From an uncultured Bacteroidales bacterium (GTDB lineage Bacteria > Bacteroidota > Bacteroidia > Bacteroidales > UBA932), in the NCBI GenBank assembly GCA_905234285.1, contig CAJOHK010000001.1, positions 69,375-133,374 of the forward strand: 64,000 bases of DNA, written 5' to 3'. The notes under the pieces were generated by a model. That model ran no database searches and had not been told where the DNA came from. It saw nothing but the letters and a program-made list of their open reading frames with translations. Of the stretch, positions 1 to 9,491 are shown one piece after another; position 1 is the stretch's first letter, and each line of letters begins with the position of its first letter. The translations under genes were made by a program, and so were the position numbers.

Positions 1-865
1 TGCCGGTGTACACCTGCACGGCCGGCTGGGTGGTGAGCACCTCCAGGTGACGGCCAGAGACGGGGCCCCACAGCTCGGCGGCCGTGGAGAGCTGGCCGGG
101 CATGGCGCCGTCAATCAAATAGCAGTTGTCGTAGCCCTTACCGTATTTGAGGGCGGGGAAATCGGCCTGGATATCCTGGCCGATGGGCTTGGCCTCCACA
201 AAGTCCATGGGGGTTCCGGCTACGTCGGCGGGCTCGCCCAGCGGGATAAGCGTTTCGTCGGTGGGCAGCCACTGGGAGGCGTTCAGCTCCAGCCGATGAT
301 TGAGCACAGAGCCCTCTCCGTCCAGGTTAAAATACACGTGGTTGGTGAGGTTTACCACCGTGGGCTTGTCGGTTTCGGCCGTGAGGACCAGCTTGAGGGA
401 ATTGTCCTCTCCCCAGCTGTAGTGCGCCACCACTTTGAGGTTGCCGGGATAGCCGGCCTCGCCGTCCTCCGAGAAGTACATGAATTCCACGGCATCGCCC
501 TCTATGCGGCTTTCCCACACTTTGTTCTGGAAACCATCGGGGCCACCATGCAGGTGGTTGGGGCCGTTGTTGATGGGCAGGGTGTACTCCACGCCGTCCA
601 GCGTAAACTTACCCTTGGCAATGCGGTTGGCATAGCGGCCGGGAATCTTGCCCGAGCAGGGGCCATCGGCAAAATAGGAGAGGGGGTCCGGGTAGCCGAT
701 GACTACGTCGGCCAGTTTACCGTCCTTATCCGGGACCACCACCGAAACGATGGCCGCCCCCACGCTGCCCAGTTGCACATAGGCGCCGGAGGAGTTTTTA
801 AGGGTATAGAGGAAGATTTCTTTTCCGCAGGGCGATGTGCCCCAAAGTTCTTTGGTAATGGCCAT
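1..865 (-). CDS. galM: Aldose 1-epimerase (galactose mutarotase), 3' end cut by window edge
   Basis: Interconverts alpha and beta anomers of aldoses such as galactose and feeds the Leloir pathway. I translated this strand directly: an ATG at 865-863 opens a frame that runs off the window, giving 288 residues. GalM hallmarks are the NGPNHLHGG motif (His104/His106) and the NLTNHVYFNL motif with His176, the usual acid catalyst. The visible end reads TTQPAVQVYTG, matching the conserved region some 50-60 residues before the usual C-terminus, so the catalytic Glu lies outside the window. No signal peptide is seen, so it is probably cytoplasmic. It starts 4 bp after the folA stop, as last gene of thyA-folA-galM. 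Confidence 0.93.
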   Translation of the reverse strand, partial: MAITKELWGTSPCGKEIFLYTLKNSSGAYVQLGSVGAAIVSVVVPDKDGKLADVVIGYPDPLSYFADGPCSGKIPGRYANRIAKGKFTLDGVEYTLPINNGPNHLHGGPDGFQNKVWESRIEGDAVEFMYFSEDGEAGYPGNLKVVAHYSWGEDNSLKLVLTAETDKPTVVNLTNHVYFNLDGEGSVLNHRLELNASQWLPTDETLIPLGEPADVAGTPMDFVEAKPIGQDIQADFPALKYGKGYDNCYLIDGAMPGQLSTAAELWGPVSGRHLEVLTTQPAVQVYTG

Positions 866-869
866 GGCG

Positions 870-1364
870 CTATTTTTTATGGTAGATGACAAATTCAAAG
901 GAGAAGCCGGTTTCTGGATCTACGTGGGTTTCGGAGGTGCTTTCGCGCTCCCAGACTGCCGGGTCGATCTCTGGAAAGAAGACATCGGCCTCTGTGAGCA
1001 CGGTGTGCACATGGGTGATGTAGAGTTTGTCCATATCAGGCATGGCGGCCCGGTAAACGGAGGCGCCGCCCATGACGAAGCATTTCCCGGCACCGGTGGC
1101 TTCGGCCTCTTTGTATGCCTCGTCGAAGGAATAGACACAGGTGGCCTCCGGAATGTCCTCGCCACCCAGGTTGAGCACAATGTTCTTACGTCCCTTCAGG
1201 GGGCGGGAAGGCAGGGAAAAATAGGTGGTGCGGCCCATGATGACAGGGTATCCGCGGGTGGTTTCCTTGAAATACTTCAAGTCTTCCGCAATATGCCACG
1301 GAAGGTTGTTCTTAATGCCGATGCCCCAGTTATCGGCAACGGCTACTATTAAACATTTTTCCAT
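870..1364 (-). CDS. folA: Dihydrofolate reductase
   Basis: Reduces dihydrofolate to tetrahydrofolate with NADPH, regenerating the cofactor oxidised by thymidylate synthase. The 164-residue length is normal for bacterial DHFR. The N-terminus MEKCLIVAVADNWGIG is the conserved first strand and Met20-type loop, followed by NNLPWHIAEDLKYFK with the substrate-binding acidic residue region, GRTTYFSLPSRPL, and the NADPH-binding FVMGGASVYRAAMP. It starts 1 bp after the thyA stop, so the two are very likely co-transcribed, a common pairing because ThyA generates the DHFR substrate. Family assignment is secure. Confidence 0.97.
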   Translation of the reverse strand: MEKCLIVAVADNWGIGIKNNLPWHIAEDLKYFKETTRGYPVIMGRTTYFSLPSRPLKGRKNIVLNLGGEDIPEATCVYSFDEAYKEAEATGAGKCFVMGGASVYRAAMPDMDKLYITHVHTVLTEADVFFPEIDPAVWERESTSETHVDPETGFSFEFVIYHKK

Positions 1365-1365
1365 A

Positions 1366-2160
<795 letters not shown>

Positions 2161-2164
2161 TCTA

Positions 2165-2201
2165 CAAATTTAGTGATTTTTTCAAGAATTCACTATCTTT
2201 G
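2165..2201. promoter_or_regulatory. Divergent promoters for thyA (-) and the NSS transporters (+)
   Basis: The 48-bp gap holds two Bacteroidota -7 boxes (TAnnTTTG): TAAATTTG on the minus strand at 2165-2172, 4 nt before the thyA ATG, and TATCTTTG on the plus strand at 2194-2201, 7 nt before the transporter ATG. These distances leave little or no 5' UTR. The boxes are clear; the start sites are inferred. Confidence 0.7.
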
Positions 2202-2208
2202 CAGCCTT

Positions 2209-3567
2209 ATGAAAGAACGGGATCTATTTGGCGGCCGCACAACGGCCATCATGGCCCTGGCCGGCAGTGCCATCGGCCTGGGCAATATCTGGCGTTTCCC
2301 CTATCTGGTGGGACAAAACGGCGGCGCCGTATTCATTCTGCTGTACATCATCTTTTCACTGCTGTTGTCCCTACCCATTTTCCTGGCCGAGAGCGCCATC
2401 GGGCGCAACGGCGGCGTCAACTGCCGCAGCGCCATTGCCGCCTGGGTTCCCGGCCGCGCCGGCCGCTGGCTGGGCATGCTTTCCATCATTACCCCCCTGT
2501 GGATTGTGTCCTACTACTCGGTGGTGGGCGGCTGGTCGCTGGAATACCTGATCCAGTCCTGCAAGCTGCAGTTCACCCAAAGCAGCCCGGAGCTCATGAG
2601 CGGGCAGTTCGAAGCCCTGCTGTCCCAAACCTATAAGCCCATCCTGTGCCACATTGTCTTCCTGATGGCCACCGTTGTCATCGTGGCGTTTGGCGTCAAG
2701 TCGGGCATCGAGAAATTCAGCAAATACAGCATTCCGGTGCTGTTTATCCTGATTGTGGTCATCGCCATCTATGCCGTCACGCTGCCGGGCGCGGGGGAGG
2801 GCGTTTCCTATCTGGTCAAGCCGGACTTCTCCAAGGTCACACCCCACACTTTCATCGATGCGCTGGGGCAATCCTTCTACTCGCTGTCACTGGGCATGGG
2901 CATTGTCATCACCTACTCGTCCTACATCAACAAGTCCGAGAATCTGATGGTTACCAGCCTGGGCACCTCCATCAGCGACCTGTTGTTTGCCTATCTGGCG
3001 GGCTTTGCCATCATGCCGGCCGTGTTTGCCGCGGGCATCGAGCCTTCGTCGGGCCCCGGGCTCATCTTTGACACCCTGCCCTACATCTTCTCGCAGATGG
3101 GCCTGCATATGCCTGTATTCAGCGCCATCGCCGCCATCCTCTTCTTCCTGACCGTATTCATCGCGGCGCTTACCTCGTCTATCTCCCTCATCGAGGTGGG
3201 CGTAGCCTACCTGACCGAGGAAAAAGGCATGAAGCGGGGCTGGGCCTGCGTGCTGCTCTTTGCCTGCTGCGGCGTGTTCGGCGCGCTGTGCTCCCTGTCC
3301 TTCGGCCCGCTGGCCGGGATGCAACTCTTTGGCATGAACCTCTTTGAACTGGCCGATACCATTGCCTCCAACGGCCTCCTGGTCATTGGCGGGCTCATCA
3401 GCGTCATCATCGCCGGCTGGGTCATTCCCCGAAAAGTGCTGTTCAAAGAACTCACCAACGCCGGCGCCAAACGCATCAATATCAAGTTCTTCCCCATTGT
3501 GGCCGTGCTTATCCGCTACGTAGCGCCCATCGGCATCCTGGTCCTGCTCATTACCTCGGTGATATGA
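2209..3567 (+). CDS. Sodium-dependent neurotransmitter-symporter family (NSS/SNF) transporter, first copy
   Basis: Inner-membrane secondary transporter of the LeuT-like NSS family, which moves amino acids or related compounds with sodium. The 452-residue protein has the family signature at the N-terminus (ALAGSAIGLGNIWRFPYLVG, the unwound TM1 that binds Na+ and substrate), then VSYYSVVGGWSLEY and roughly 11-12 hydrophobic segments ending in LIRYVAPIGILVLLI. I use the ATG at 2209, since an upstream in-frame extension overlaps thyA antisense and the promoter box sits at 2194-2201. Its stop overlaps the start of the next transporter (ATGA). Substrate cannot be read from sequence. Confidence 0.95.
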   Translation: MKERDLFGGRTTAIMALAGSAIGLGNIWRFPYLVGQNGGAVFILLYIIFSLLLSLPIFLAESAIGRNGGVNCRSAIAAWVPGRAGRWLGMLSIITPLWIVSYYSVVGGWSLEYLIQSCKLQFTQSSPELMSGQFEALLSQTYKPILCHIVFLMATVVIVAFGVKSGIEKFSKYSIPVLFILIVVIAIYAVTLPGAGEGVSYLVKPDFSKVTPHTFIDALGQSFYSLSLGMGIVITYSSYINKSENLMVTSLGTSISDLLFAYLAGFAIMPAVFAAGIEPSSGPGLIFDTLPYIFSQMGLHMPVFSAIAAILFFLTVFIAALTSSISLIEVGVAYLTEEKGMKRGWACVLLFACCGVFGALCSLSFGPLAGMQLFGMNLFELADTIASNGLLVIGGLISVIIAGWVIPRKVLFKELTNAGAKRINIKFFPIVAVLIRYVAPIGILVLLITSVI

Positions 3568-4919
3568 CCCCGCGCGAAAACTTCGGCAGCCGCTTTGCGG
3601 TGATTATGGCTATGGCCGGCAGTGCCATCGGCCTGGGCAACATCTGGCGCTTCCCCTACATGGTGGGCGAATACGGCGGAGCGGCCTTCATCGTAGTATA
3701 TCTGGTGGCCTGTTTTGTGCTGGCGCTGCCCATCTTTTTTGCCGAATCCATCATCGGCCGACGGGGCCGCGCCGACACCTTCGGCTCCATGCAAAAGCTG
3801 GCGCCCGGAACCGGCTGGCGCTGGCTGGGACTGCTTACCGTGCTGTCCCCCATCATTATCCTGAGCTACTATTCCGTGGTGGGCGGCTGGTCGGTGGAGT
3901 ACCTCTTTAAGTCGCTGGCCTTTGATTTTACGGGCCCAGACGCCCGCATCGACGGCTTTTTCGGCCATTTTATTTCCTCTGTTTGGGAGCCCATCATTGC
4001 GCACACCCTCTTCATTGCGCTGGTGGCGGGTATCGTGCTGGGCGGCGTCAAAAAAGGCATCGAGACCTTTACCAAAATCTGCATGCCCGTGTTGTTTGTA
4101 CTGGTGATTGTGCTGGTGTTTTACTCGCTGTCCCTGCCCGGCGCCGGGAAAGGTATAGCCTACCTGGTAAAGCCCGATTTCTCCAAACTGAGCGCCCAAG
4201 CTGCAGCGGCGGCCCTGGGCCAGGCCTTCTTTTCCCTGTCGTTGGGCGTGGGCACCATCCTCACCTATGCCTCCTACATCCGCGCCGATGAAAACATCCT
4301 CACCTCCGGCGTAGCGACGGCGGCATCGGACCTCTTCTTTGCCATCCTGGCGGGCTTTGCCATTATGCCGGCCGTCTTTGCTGCAGGCATCGCTCCCGGT
4401 ACCGGCCCCGGTCTGGTGTTTGAGACCCTGCCCTTCATCTTCAACCGCATGGGAACCGCTATTCCCTGGCTCAGTGCCCTGGTGGCCATCATCTTCTTCC
4501 TCACCATTCTGGTTGCCGCACTCACATCGGCCATTTCCATGATGGAAGTGGGTGTGGCCTATCTGAGCGAAGAGAAAAAGCTGCCCCGCTGGCGCGCAGT
4601 GCTGTACATTACCGTCTTTGCCTGGGTGGTGGGTATCCTGTGCTCGCTGTCCTTCGGCCCGCTGGCTAACGTGCACATTCTTGGCAACAACCTCTTCGAT
4701 TTCCTGGATAAGCTCTGTTCCAACTGGATGCTGCCCCTGGGCGGATTCCTGTTCACCGTCTTCTGCGGCTGGAAGATGTCCAAAGCCGATGTCTACGACG
4801 AATTCACCAACGGCGGAACCAAGAACCGGAACCTATTCCGGCCTGTTTACTTCCTCATCCGCTATTTTGCGCCCATCGGCATCCTGGTGGTCTTTGTCTC
4901 GGCCCTGCTTTTCTCATAA
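3564..4919 (+). CDS. Sodium-dependent neurotransmitter-symporter family (NSS/SNF) transporter, second copy
   Basis: A 451-residue NSS-family inner-membrane symporter and tandem paralogue of the preceding gene, with the same TM1 signature (GSAIGLGNIWRFPYMVGEYG), the ILSYYSVVGGWSVEYL block, LVKPDFSKL, and the same closing TM (LIRYFAPIGILVVF). The ATG overlaps the upstream stop by ATGA, which implies translational coupling. The two proteins are similar but clearly diverged, so they may prefer different substrates or work as a pair; that is inference. A strong hairpin terminator follows at 4965-4987. Confidence 0.95.
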   Translation: MTPRENFGSRFAVIMAMAGSAIGLGNIWRFPYMVGEYGGAAFIVVYLVACFVLALPIFFAESIIGRRGRADTFGSMQKLAPGTGWRWLGLLTVLSPIIILSYYSVVGGWSVEYLFKSLAFDFTGPDARIDGFFGHFISSVWEPIIAHTLFIALVAGIVLGGVKKGIETFTKICMPVLFVLVIVLVFYSLSLPGAGKGIAYLVKPDFSKLSAQAAAAALGQAFFSLSLGVGTILTYASYIRADENILTSGVATAASDLFFAILAGFAIMPAVFAAGIAPGTGPGLVFETLPFIFNRMGTAIPWLSALVAIIFFLTILVAALTSAISMMEVGVAYLSEEKKLPRWRAVLYITVFAWVVGILCSLSFGPLANVHILGNNLFDFLDKLCSNWMLPLGGFLFTVFCGWKMSKADVYDEFTNGGTKNRNLFRPVYFLIRYFAPIGILVVFVSALLFS

Positions 4920-4964
4920 GGGCGTGATATGTAACTAATTAACACACTGTACGTTACAATTATT

Positions 4965-4987
4965 CAGTCCGGCTAATTGCCGGACTG
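4965..4987 (+). terminator. Hairpin terminator after the NSS transporter pair
   Basis: CAGTCCGG and CCGGACTG form a perfect 8-bp stem around the 7-nt loop ctaattg, followed by an A/T-rich tract. It lies 45 bp after the transporter stop. The rest of the 525-bp gap up to 5444 holds only the palindrome array; I see no gene there. Confidence 0.75.
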
Positions 4988-5057
4988 ATTTCTTATAAAA
5001 CACTATCAATCAATGATTTACATTTTACACCTACCAGGCCGAGCACAAAAACGGCGG

Positions 5058-5432
5058 TTGGGGAACAAAACCGGCCATTTTTGTGCACGAGAAGGCAAAA
5101 ACTGCCGGCTGGGGAACAAAATCGGCCATTTTTGTGCACCAGAAGGAAAAAACTGCCGCCTGGGGAACAAAATCGGCCATTTTTGTGCACCAGAAGGAAA
5201 AAACTGCCGCCTGGGGAACAAAACCGGCCATTTTTGTGCACCAGAAGGAAAAAACTGCCGGCTGGGGAACAAAATCGGCCATTTTTGTGCACCAGAAGGC
5301 AAAAACTGCCGGCTGGGGAACAAAACCGGCCATTTTTGTGCACGAGAAGGCAAAAACTGCCGGCTGGTGAACAAAACCGGCCATTTTTGTGCACCAGAAG
5401 GAAAAAACTGCCGCCTGGGGAACAAAACCGGC
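5058..5432. repeat. Tandem array of 51-bp palindromic units (array 1)
   Basis: Seven full units start at 5058, 5109, 5160, 5211, 5262, 5313 and 5364 with exact 51-bp spacing, and a half palindrome follows at 5415-5432. Each unit is a 34-bp imperfect palindrome opening CTGGGGAACAAAA, centred on GGCC and closing TTTTTGTGCACCAG, plus a 17-bp spacer. Several spacers carry their own small GGCA/TGCC inverted repeat. Units differ at only a few positions. The array fills the convergent gap between the second NSS transporter and the minus-strand gene ending at 5445. Because 51 is a multiple of 3, several frames stay open through it, but none has coding character. Array 2 (21274-21618) has the same design. 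Confidence 0.93.
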
Positions 5433-5444
5433 GGCGAAGGGCGG

Positions 5445-8400
5445 TTAGATATCGATATTGAACACCAGGCCTACGTAATAGGGCTTTTCTACGCCGGCCT
5501 TGGAGAGCCAGGAACCGCCCAGGTAGGAGAAAGAGACGCCCAGGTTGGTCTCATAGGGGATCATGAGGAGTTTGCCGAAGTGGGCCACCAGGTCGGCGCC
5601 GGTGCTCCAGAGCTGACCGTCCTGGAAGTGGGTGCTGTCAAAGTGCGGCGTAAGCACAAAATTGCGGATATAAGCAATGGAGCCCATGGAAATCTCGCCG
5701 AAATACATGGGGATGGCGTAGTCGGCCGTCCATTTGAACTGCCAGGCCGATGCCATGGCCATCCGGCTGCCGGCCACAGCCTCGAAGCCGCGCGGCAACG
5801 TATTCACTGCTAGTTCTTTAAACTGCAAACCCTGGCCACGAAGCTGCTGCTGATACATAGCCGAGAGTTTGAGCCCCTGCGTGCGCCAAAGTCCGGGCAA
5901 ATAGGCATACAGATACCCGTAGAGGTTAGGGGCAAAATACTGGGTAAGGACTGGACGCAAAGTGCCGCCCACCTCGGCGCCCACACCCCAGCGCGGGTAA
6001 ATCTGCGATTGGGCCCTGGAGCGCATGACATAACCACGCAGGGAGGCCGATGCCCATTGCATATACACATTGTTGGGACTACTGCCCGGGAGATGGATAT
6101 CGTGCCAGACTACATCGCCCTCATCGAGCGCCGCCACCGAAAGAATCTCTACTGGAGACAGGGAGAAAAGGTTGTTGGAAACCGAATATTTCACCTGCGG
6201 CGTCACGCCAAAATTAATGCCGCCAGAGGAGAAAGAAAGGGGCACATAAGCCTTGAAGGAGGCCGATACCAGCGGCCGGCTGTCCATGGTACGGACTTGC
6301 CGGTAAAGCGACAGCTGACTCCCCTGCTGCTTTTCCTGCAAGGTATACTGCGCCGATCCGCTGTCGTTGAAGTCAATGGAGGCTTCGATGACGGGGTACC
6401 AGCAGCGCAGCTCCAGCTTGGCGTGCAGGGAATGGCGCCAGATGGACGCATTCTCCGGATCCTTGTGCGCCCCATAGCCCACCATGCCCGAAATGGAACC
6501 CAGCGTATTCTGGAAGAATACCGAGGCACCCAGCGAAGCGGTCTCATAGGTAAAGTCCATGGTCTGTTCCTTTACCGCATCATAATTGACATAGAGCGGC
6601 GCCCAGCTATGGAAACGAAGCGCGTGCGGCAGCTTGTAATAGCGTTTGGGCTGGGAGAGATCTACCGGCTGCGGGTCTACAGCCGGCCCCAGGGCGCTCT
6701 CCTGGCTGGTTATCACATCCTCCACCTTATAGTGATGAATATCGGCAAACTGCACCGGGCGGGGACGCAGGGAATCCAACGGCGTACGGAATACCATGGC
6801 GCCTTTGCGCGTTTGTGAAACCATGTACAGATGGTCATCGGTCTCGCAAAAGTCGGTGGCGCCGAAACGGGTGCTGGTCATTTGCAGGAGCTGGCCGGTG
6901 GCCGGGAAATAATGGTACAAAGCGTTGGAACCATCCCTGTCGCTAACCCATTCGATATAATCCTCTCCGCTCCCCAGATTCACCACCTTTTGGATGGTAG
7001 GGGCCAGCACTTCCCGGAGGCTGTTGTCGGGCGCCACCTGATAGATACCATAGCCTCCTTCCGAGACAGCGCACACGTACAGGGTGTTCCCCATCCAGGC
7101 CGTTTCCGTGGCCTGGAGGCCAGAGGGCATAACAATCCGGCGAAGCACAGAGCCGTTCTTGCTGCTGATGATATCTATCCGGGAACCGCCCTCATACGGG
7201 GCCGACACCACCGACAGCGAGAGCCCGTCGGGGGAAGGCTGCGGATTGTAATAGCGTCCCTTGCGAGTGAGCGTGCGCACTTTCCCCTTAAGGAAATCCA
7301 TATAGCGGATTACCGAGCGGCCGGCCATCTCCCAGCGGGGATCGGGAAGGGTTTCAGACCAATAGAGACGCCCCAGCACGGGTTCCGGGAAAAGGGAGGA
7401 AGTATGGGAGCCGAAACTGTGCAGATGGCAGAACTCGCCGTTACCATCCAAATAACCCAGTTCGTTGGCCCGCAGATAGCCCGATCGCAGCAGATAAACC
7501 GCGCCCAGATGCTCTACGGGCGAGGCATACTCCACCGGGAAAGACTCCTCCCGGGTAACCTGCTCCGTAGGGGTGTAGGGAGCGCGGGCATCGGCTTCGG
7601 CCTGCCAAATATCGTTAAAAGCGGCCATGATATCCGGGAAGGCATGCCTGAACTTTTTCCCTGACGAGAGGCGCTGCTGATAGCGGAAGTTGTTAATGGA
7701 AAAACGCCAGGGGTGCTTGCGGGAATCCTGCAGCATTTCCTGCATAATGAGCGGACGGCTGTACAGATAGCGAGTACCCGCCACCGTCAGGTAGCCCACC
7801 GTATATAAATCGGGGGTATACTTTTTATAGGAGCCCCAGCGCCACTGGTTCCAGGAACGGAAGTCACCCTGGTCAAACGCCACGCGGTAATAGTTGAGAA
7901 AATCGGCCGTACGGGCACGTGTTCCGGGGCTCAGGCCCGTTTCCGTGACGGTGGCATCGCCTTCTCCCAGGGTACGGTTGATATAGAGGAACCAGGAGAC
8001 CGGCCGCCAGGACTCGCCGATAATCCAGTCCATGGGCCGTAGGAAGTCGAACGACATTTGCGCCTGGTGCCGGGGCTCGTGGGTAGCCAGTTGAATGTCC
8101 CAGGGGGCAGGGTCCGAGCCATAATGGTTGGGCAGGGTATAGAGGTCCATGCGCGTGGGCGCCCAACTCACCGACCCATTGGAATAAGGGGTATGGGTAT
8201 GCAGCACCACAGGCATTTTGCGGCGGGTCTTCTCCCCTGGAATATAGCCGATGCTGCGGCCAGTGGCCACCCTGTACTGCTCCAGCAGACGGGCGTAATT
8301 GCGGGCCAGGGAATCGGCGCCGACGGGATAGATTACCTTGTAGTGGGCCGATTCCAAACTGAACCAGCGAAAGCGGGCGGGGTCTTCCCCATTATTGTAA

Positions 8401-8465
8401 AACTGAGCCCGGGCGCCCCAGGAGAGGGTAAACAGGGCCAGGAGAACGGCTAAGGTTTTGCGCAT
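5445..8465 (-). CDS. Secreted HExxH-motif protein with beta-propeller-like centre and outer-membrane barrel-like C-terminus
   Basis: A 1006-residue protein with a signal peptide (MRKTLAVLLALFTLSWGARA, then Gln21). Around residues 35-180 the layout resembles a gluzincin metallopeptidase: LATHEPRHQAQ contains H129-E130-x-x-H133, and a candidate third zinc ligand, Glu168, occurs in TLGEGDAT 35 residues later. The middle (about 300-600) has repeated short strands with SPDG-, NG- and W-type turns as in TolB-like propellers. The last roughly 350 residues are rich in alternating aromatic strands and end LVFNIDI, as outer-membrane barrels do. The domain reading is mine by eye; activity and substrate are unknown. 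The gene diverges from the DUF5106 lipoprotein. Confidence 0.6.
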   Translation of the reverse strand: MRKTLAVLLALFTLSWGARAQFYNNGEDPARFRWFSLESAHYKVIYPVGADSLARNYARLLEQYRVATGRSIGYIPGEKTRRKMPVVLHTHTPYSNGSVSWAPTRMDLYTLPNHYGSDPAPWDIQLATHEPRHQAQMSFDFLRPMDWIIGESWRPVSWFLYINRTLGEGDATVTETGLSPGTRARTADFLNYYRVAFDQGDFRSWNQWRWGSYKKYTPDLYTVGYLTVAGTRYLYSRPLIMQEMLQDSRKHPWRFSINNFRYQQRLSSGKKFRHAFPDIMAAFNDIWQAEADARAPYTPTEQVTREESFPVEYASPVEHLGAVYLLRSGYLRANELGYLDGNGEFCHLHSFGSHTSSLFPEPVLGRLYWSETLPDPRWEMAGRSVIRYMDFLKGKVRTLTRKGRYYNPQPSPDGLSLSVVSAPYEGGSRIDIISSKNGSVLRRIVMPSGLQATETAWMGNTLYVCAVSEGGYGIYQVAPDNSLREVLAPTIQKVVNLGSGEDYIEWVSDRDGSNALYHYFPATGQLLQMTSTRFGATDFCETDDHLYMVSQTRKGAMVFRTPLDSLRPRPVQFADIHHYKVEDVITSQESALGPAVDPQPVDLSQPKRYYKLPHALRFHSWAPLYVNYDAVKEQTMDFTYETASLGASVFFQNTLGSISGMVGYGAHKDPENASIWRHSLHAKLELRCWYPVIEASIDFNDSGSAQYTLQEKQQGSQLSLYRQVRTMDSRPLVSASFKAYVPLSFSSGGINFGVTPQVKYSVSNNLFSLSPVEILSVAALDEGDVVWHDIHLPGSSPNNVYMQWASASLRGYVMRSRAQSQIYPRWGVGAEVGGTLRPVLTQYFAPNLYGYLYAYLPGLWRTQGLKLSAMYQQQLRGQGLQFKELAVNTLPRGFEAVAGSRMAMASAWQFKWTADYAIPMYFGEISMGSIAYIRNFVLTPHFDSTHFQDGQLWSTGADLVAHFGKLLMIPYETNLGVSFSYLGGSWLSKAGVEKPYYVGLVFNIDI

Positions 8466-8488
8466 ACAAGTAAGGCGTCTGAGTCATG

Positions 8489-8516
8489 CAAAATTACAGA
8501 AAAAACCGTAATTTTG
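8489..8516. promoter_or_regulatory. Divergent promoters for the 5445-8465 gene (-) and the DUF5106 lipoprotein (+)
   Basis: Two copies of the -7 box TAATTTTG face opposite ways: minus strand at 8489-8496 and plus strand at 8509-8516, separated by 12 bp. The plus box lies 15 nt before the ATG at 8532. Confidence 0.65.
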
Positions 8517-8531
8517 TATGTAAATAAGAAA

Positions 8532-9491
8532 ATGATGCGTAGATGCTTTCTGCTGGCCGCCGCCTTATGCCTTCTGCTGTCCTGCGGCCCCCGCAACAAT
8601 AAAAAAAACGCCCCGGTTGCCAAGCGGGATTTCCCCGCCGCCGAGATTCCCGTCATGTTCACCGAGCCCCAGGAGCGCATGGACTGGCTGGTGGCCCACT
8701 TCTGGGACCGATTCACCAACCCGGATAAGGAATACGCCTGCGATTCCCTTACGGTAAACGGCATTTCCCTGGAGAACCTGGACCGCCAAATGGGCGTATA
8801 CACCACCCTTCTGCAGGAAGTGTCCCTAAAGGACGGCATGCACAGCGTAGAAACCCTGTATAACCGCCTGGATGCCTTCCAGCGGGCCCACCCGGAGAGT
8901 AACATCCTGCCCCAGACCGCCGCCCTGGTGGCCCACTACCTCTACGACCCCAACTCCCCCAACCGCAGCGAGGACCTGTACCTCCCCTTTGTTCGCGCCC
9001 TGTCCCAAAGCGACCTCATAGACGCCAGCTACCGCATGGGCTATGCCTGGGACACCGCCAACTGCGAGAAAAACCGCATCGGCACACCAGCGGCCGATTT
9101 CACTTTCATCGATACCAAGGGCCGCAAGCGCACCCTCTACAGTATCAAGGCGCAACAGATCCTGCTCATCTTTGGCAACCCGGACTGCACCGCCTGCCGC
9201 GAGCTCATGGAACAAATGAGCGAGAGCCCTGAAATGGACGCCCTCATAGACAGTGGCAACCTCAAGGTGGTGGATATCTACATTGACCAGGAAATAGAGG
9301 ATTGGAAAAAGCGCGCAGGAAACTTTCCCACGCGCTGGATCAATGGCTACGACCCTTCCTATACCATAAGGACAGAACTTATTTATAACGTAAGGGCCAT
9401 TCCGTCGCTGTACCTCCTGGATGAGGAGAAGAACGTCGTTCTAAAAGACGTGCCGATAGAAAGATTCTTCGAGTACGCTCAGAATCATTAG
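8532..9491 (+). CDS. DUF5106 lipoprotein with thioredoxin-like domain
   Basis: A 319-residue lipoprotein: a short basic N-terminus, a hydrophobic stretch and lipobox LLLSC (Cys18), so it is probably anchored in an envelope membrane. Residues 40-170 resemble the helical DUF5106 domain often joined to TlpA-type thioredoxin folds in Bacteroidota. The C-terminal half has GTPAADFTFIDTKG, a CxxC site NPDCTACREL (Cys219/Cys222), and a cis-proline region VRAIPSLYLLD. A role in thiol-disulphide chemistry of envelope proteins is likely. I start at the ATG at 8532 because the upstream in-frame TTG falls inside the promoter. The stop overlaps the convergent ychF stop by 4 bp. Confidence 0.85.
   Translation: MMRRCFLLAAALCLLLSCGPRNNKKNAPVAKRDFPAAEIPVMFTEPQERMDWLVAHFWDRFTNPDKEYACDSLTVNGISLENLDRQMGVYTTLLQEVSLKDGMHSVETLYNRLDAFQRAHPESNILPQTAALVAHYLYDPNSPNRSEDLYLPFVRALSQSDLIDASYRMGYAWDTANCEKNRIGTPAADFTFIDTKGRKRTLYSIKAQQILLIFGNPDCTACRELMEQMSESPEMDALIDSGNLKVVDIYIDQEIEDWKKRAGNFPTRWINGYDPSYTIRTELIYNVRAIPSLYLLDEEKNVVLKDVPIERFFEYAQNH

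Noticed and set aside
5013-5813. Open frames through array 1 giving 17-residue peptide repeats on both strands
   Set aside because: The 51-bp period is a multiple of 3, so several frames stay open automatically. No start, signal or domain is shared, and the palindrome explains the conservation better.
8514-8531. TTG at 8514 as start of the DUF5106 lipoprotein
   Set aside because: It overlaps the promoter box. The ATG at 8532 gives a clean lipoprotein signal.
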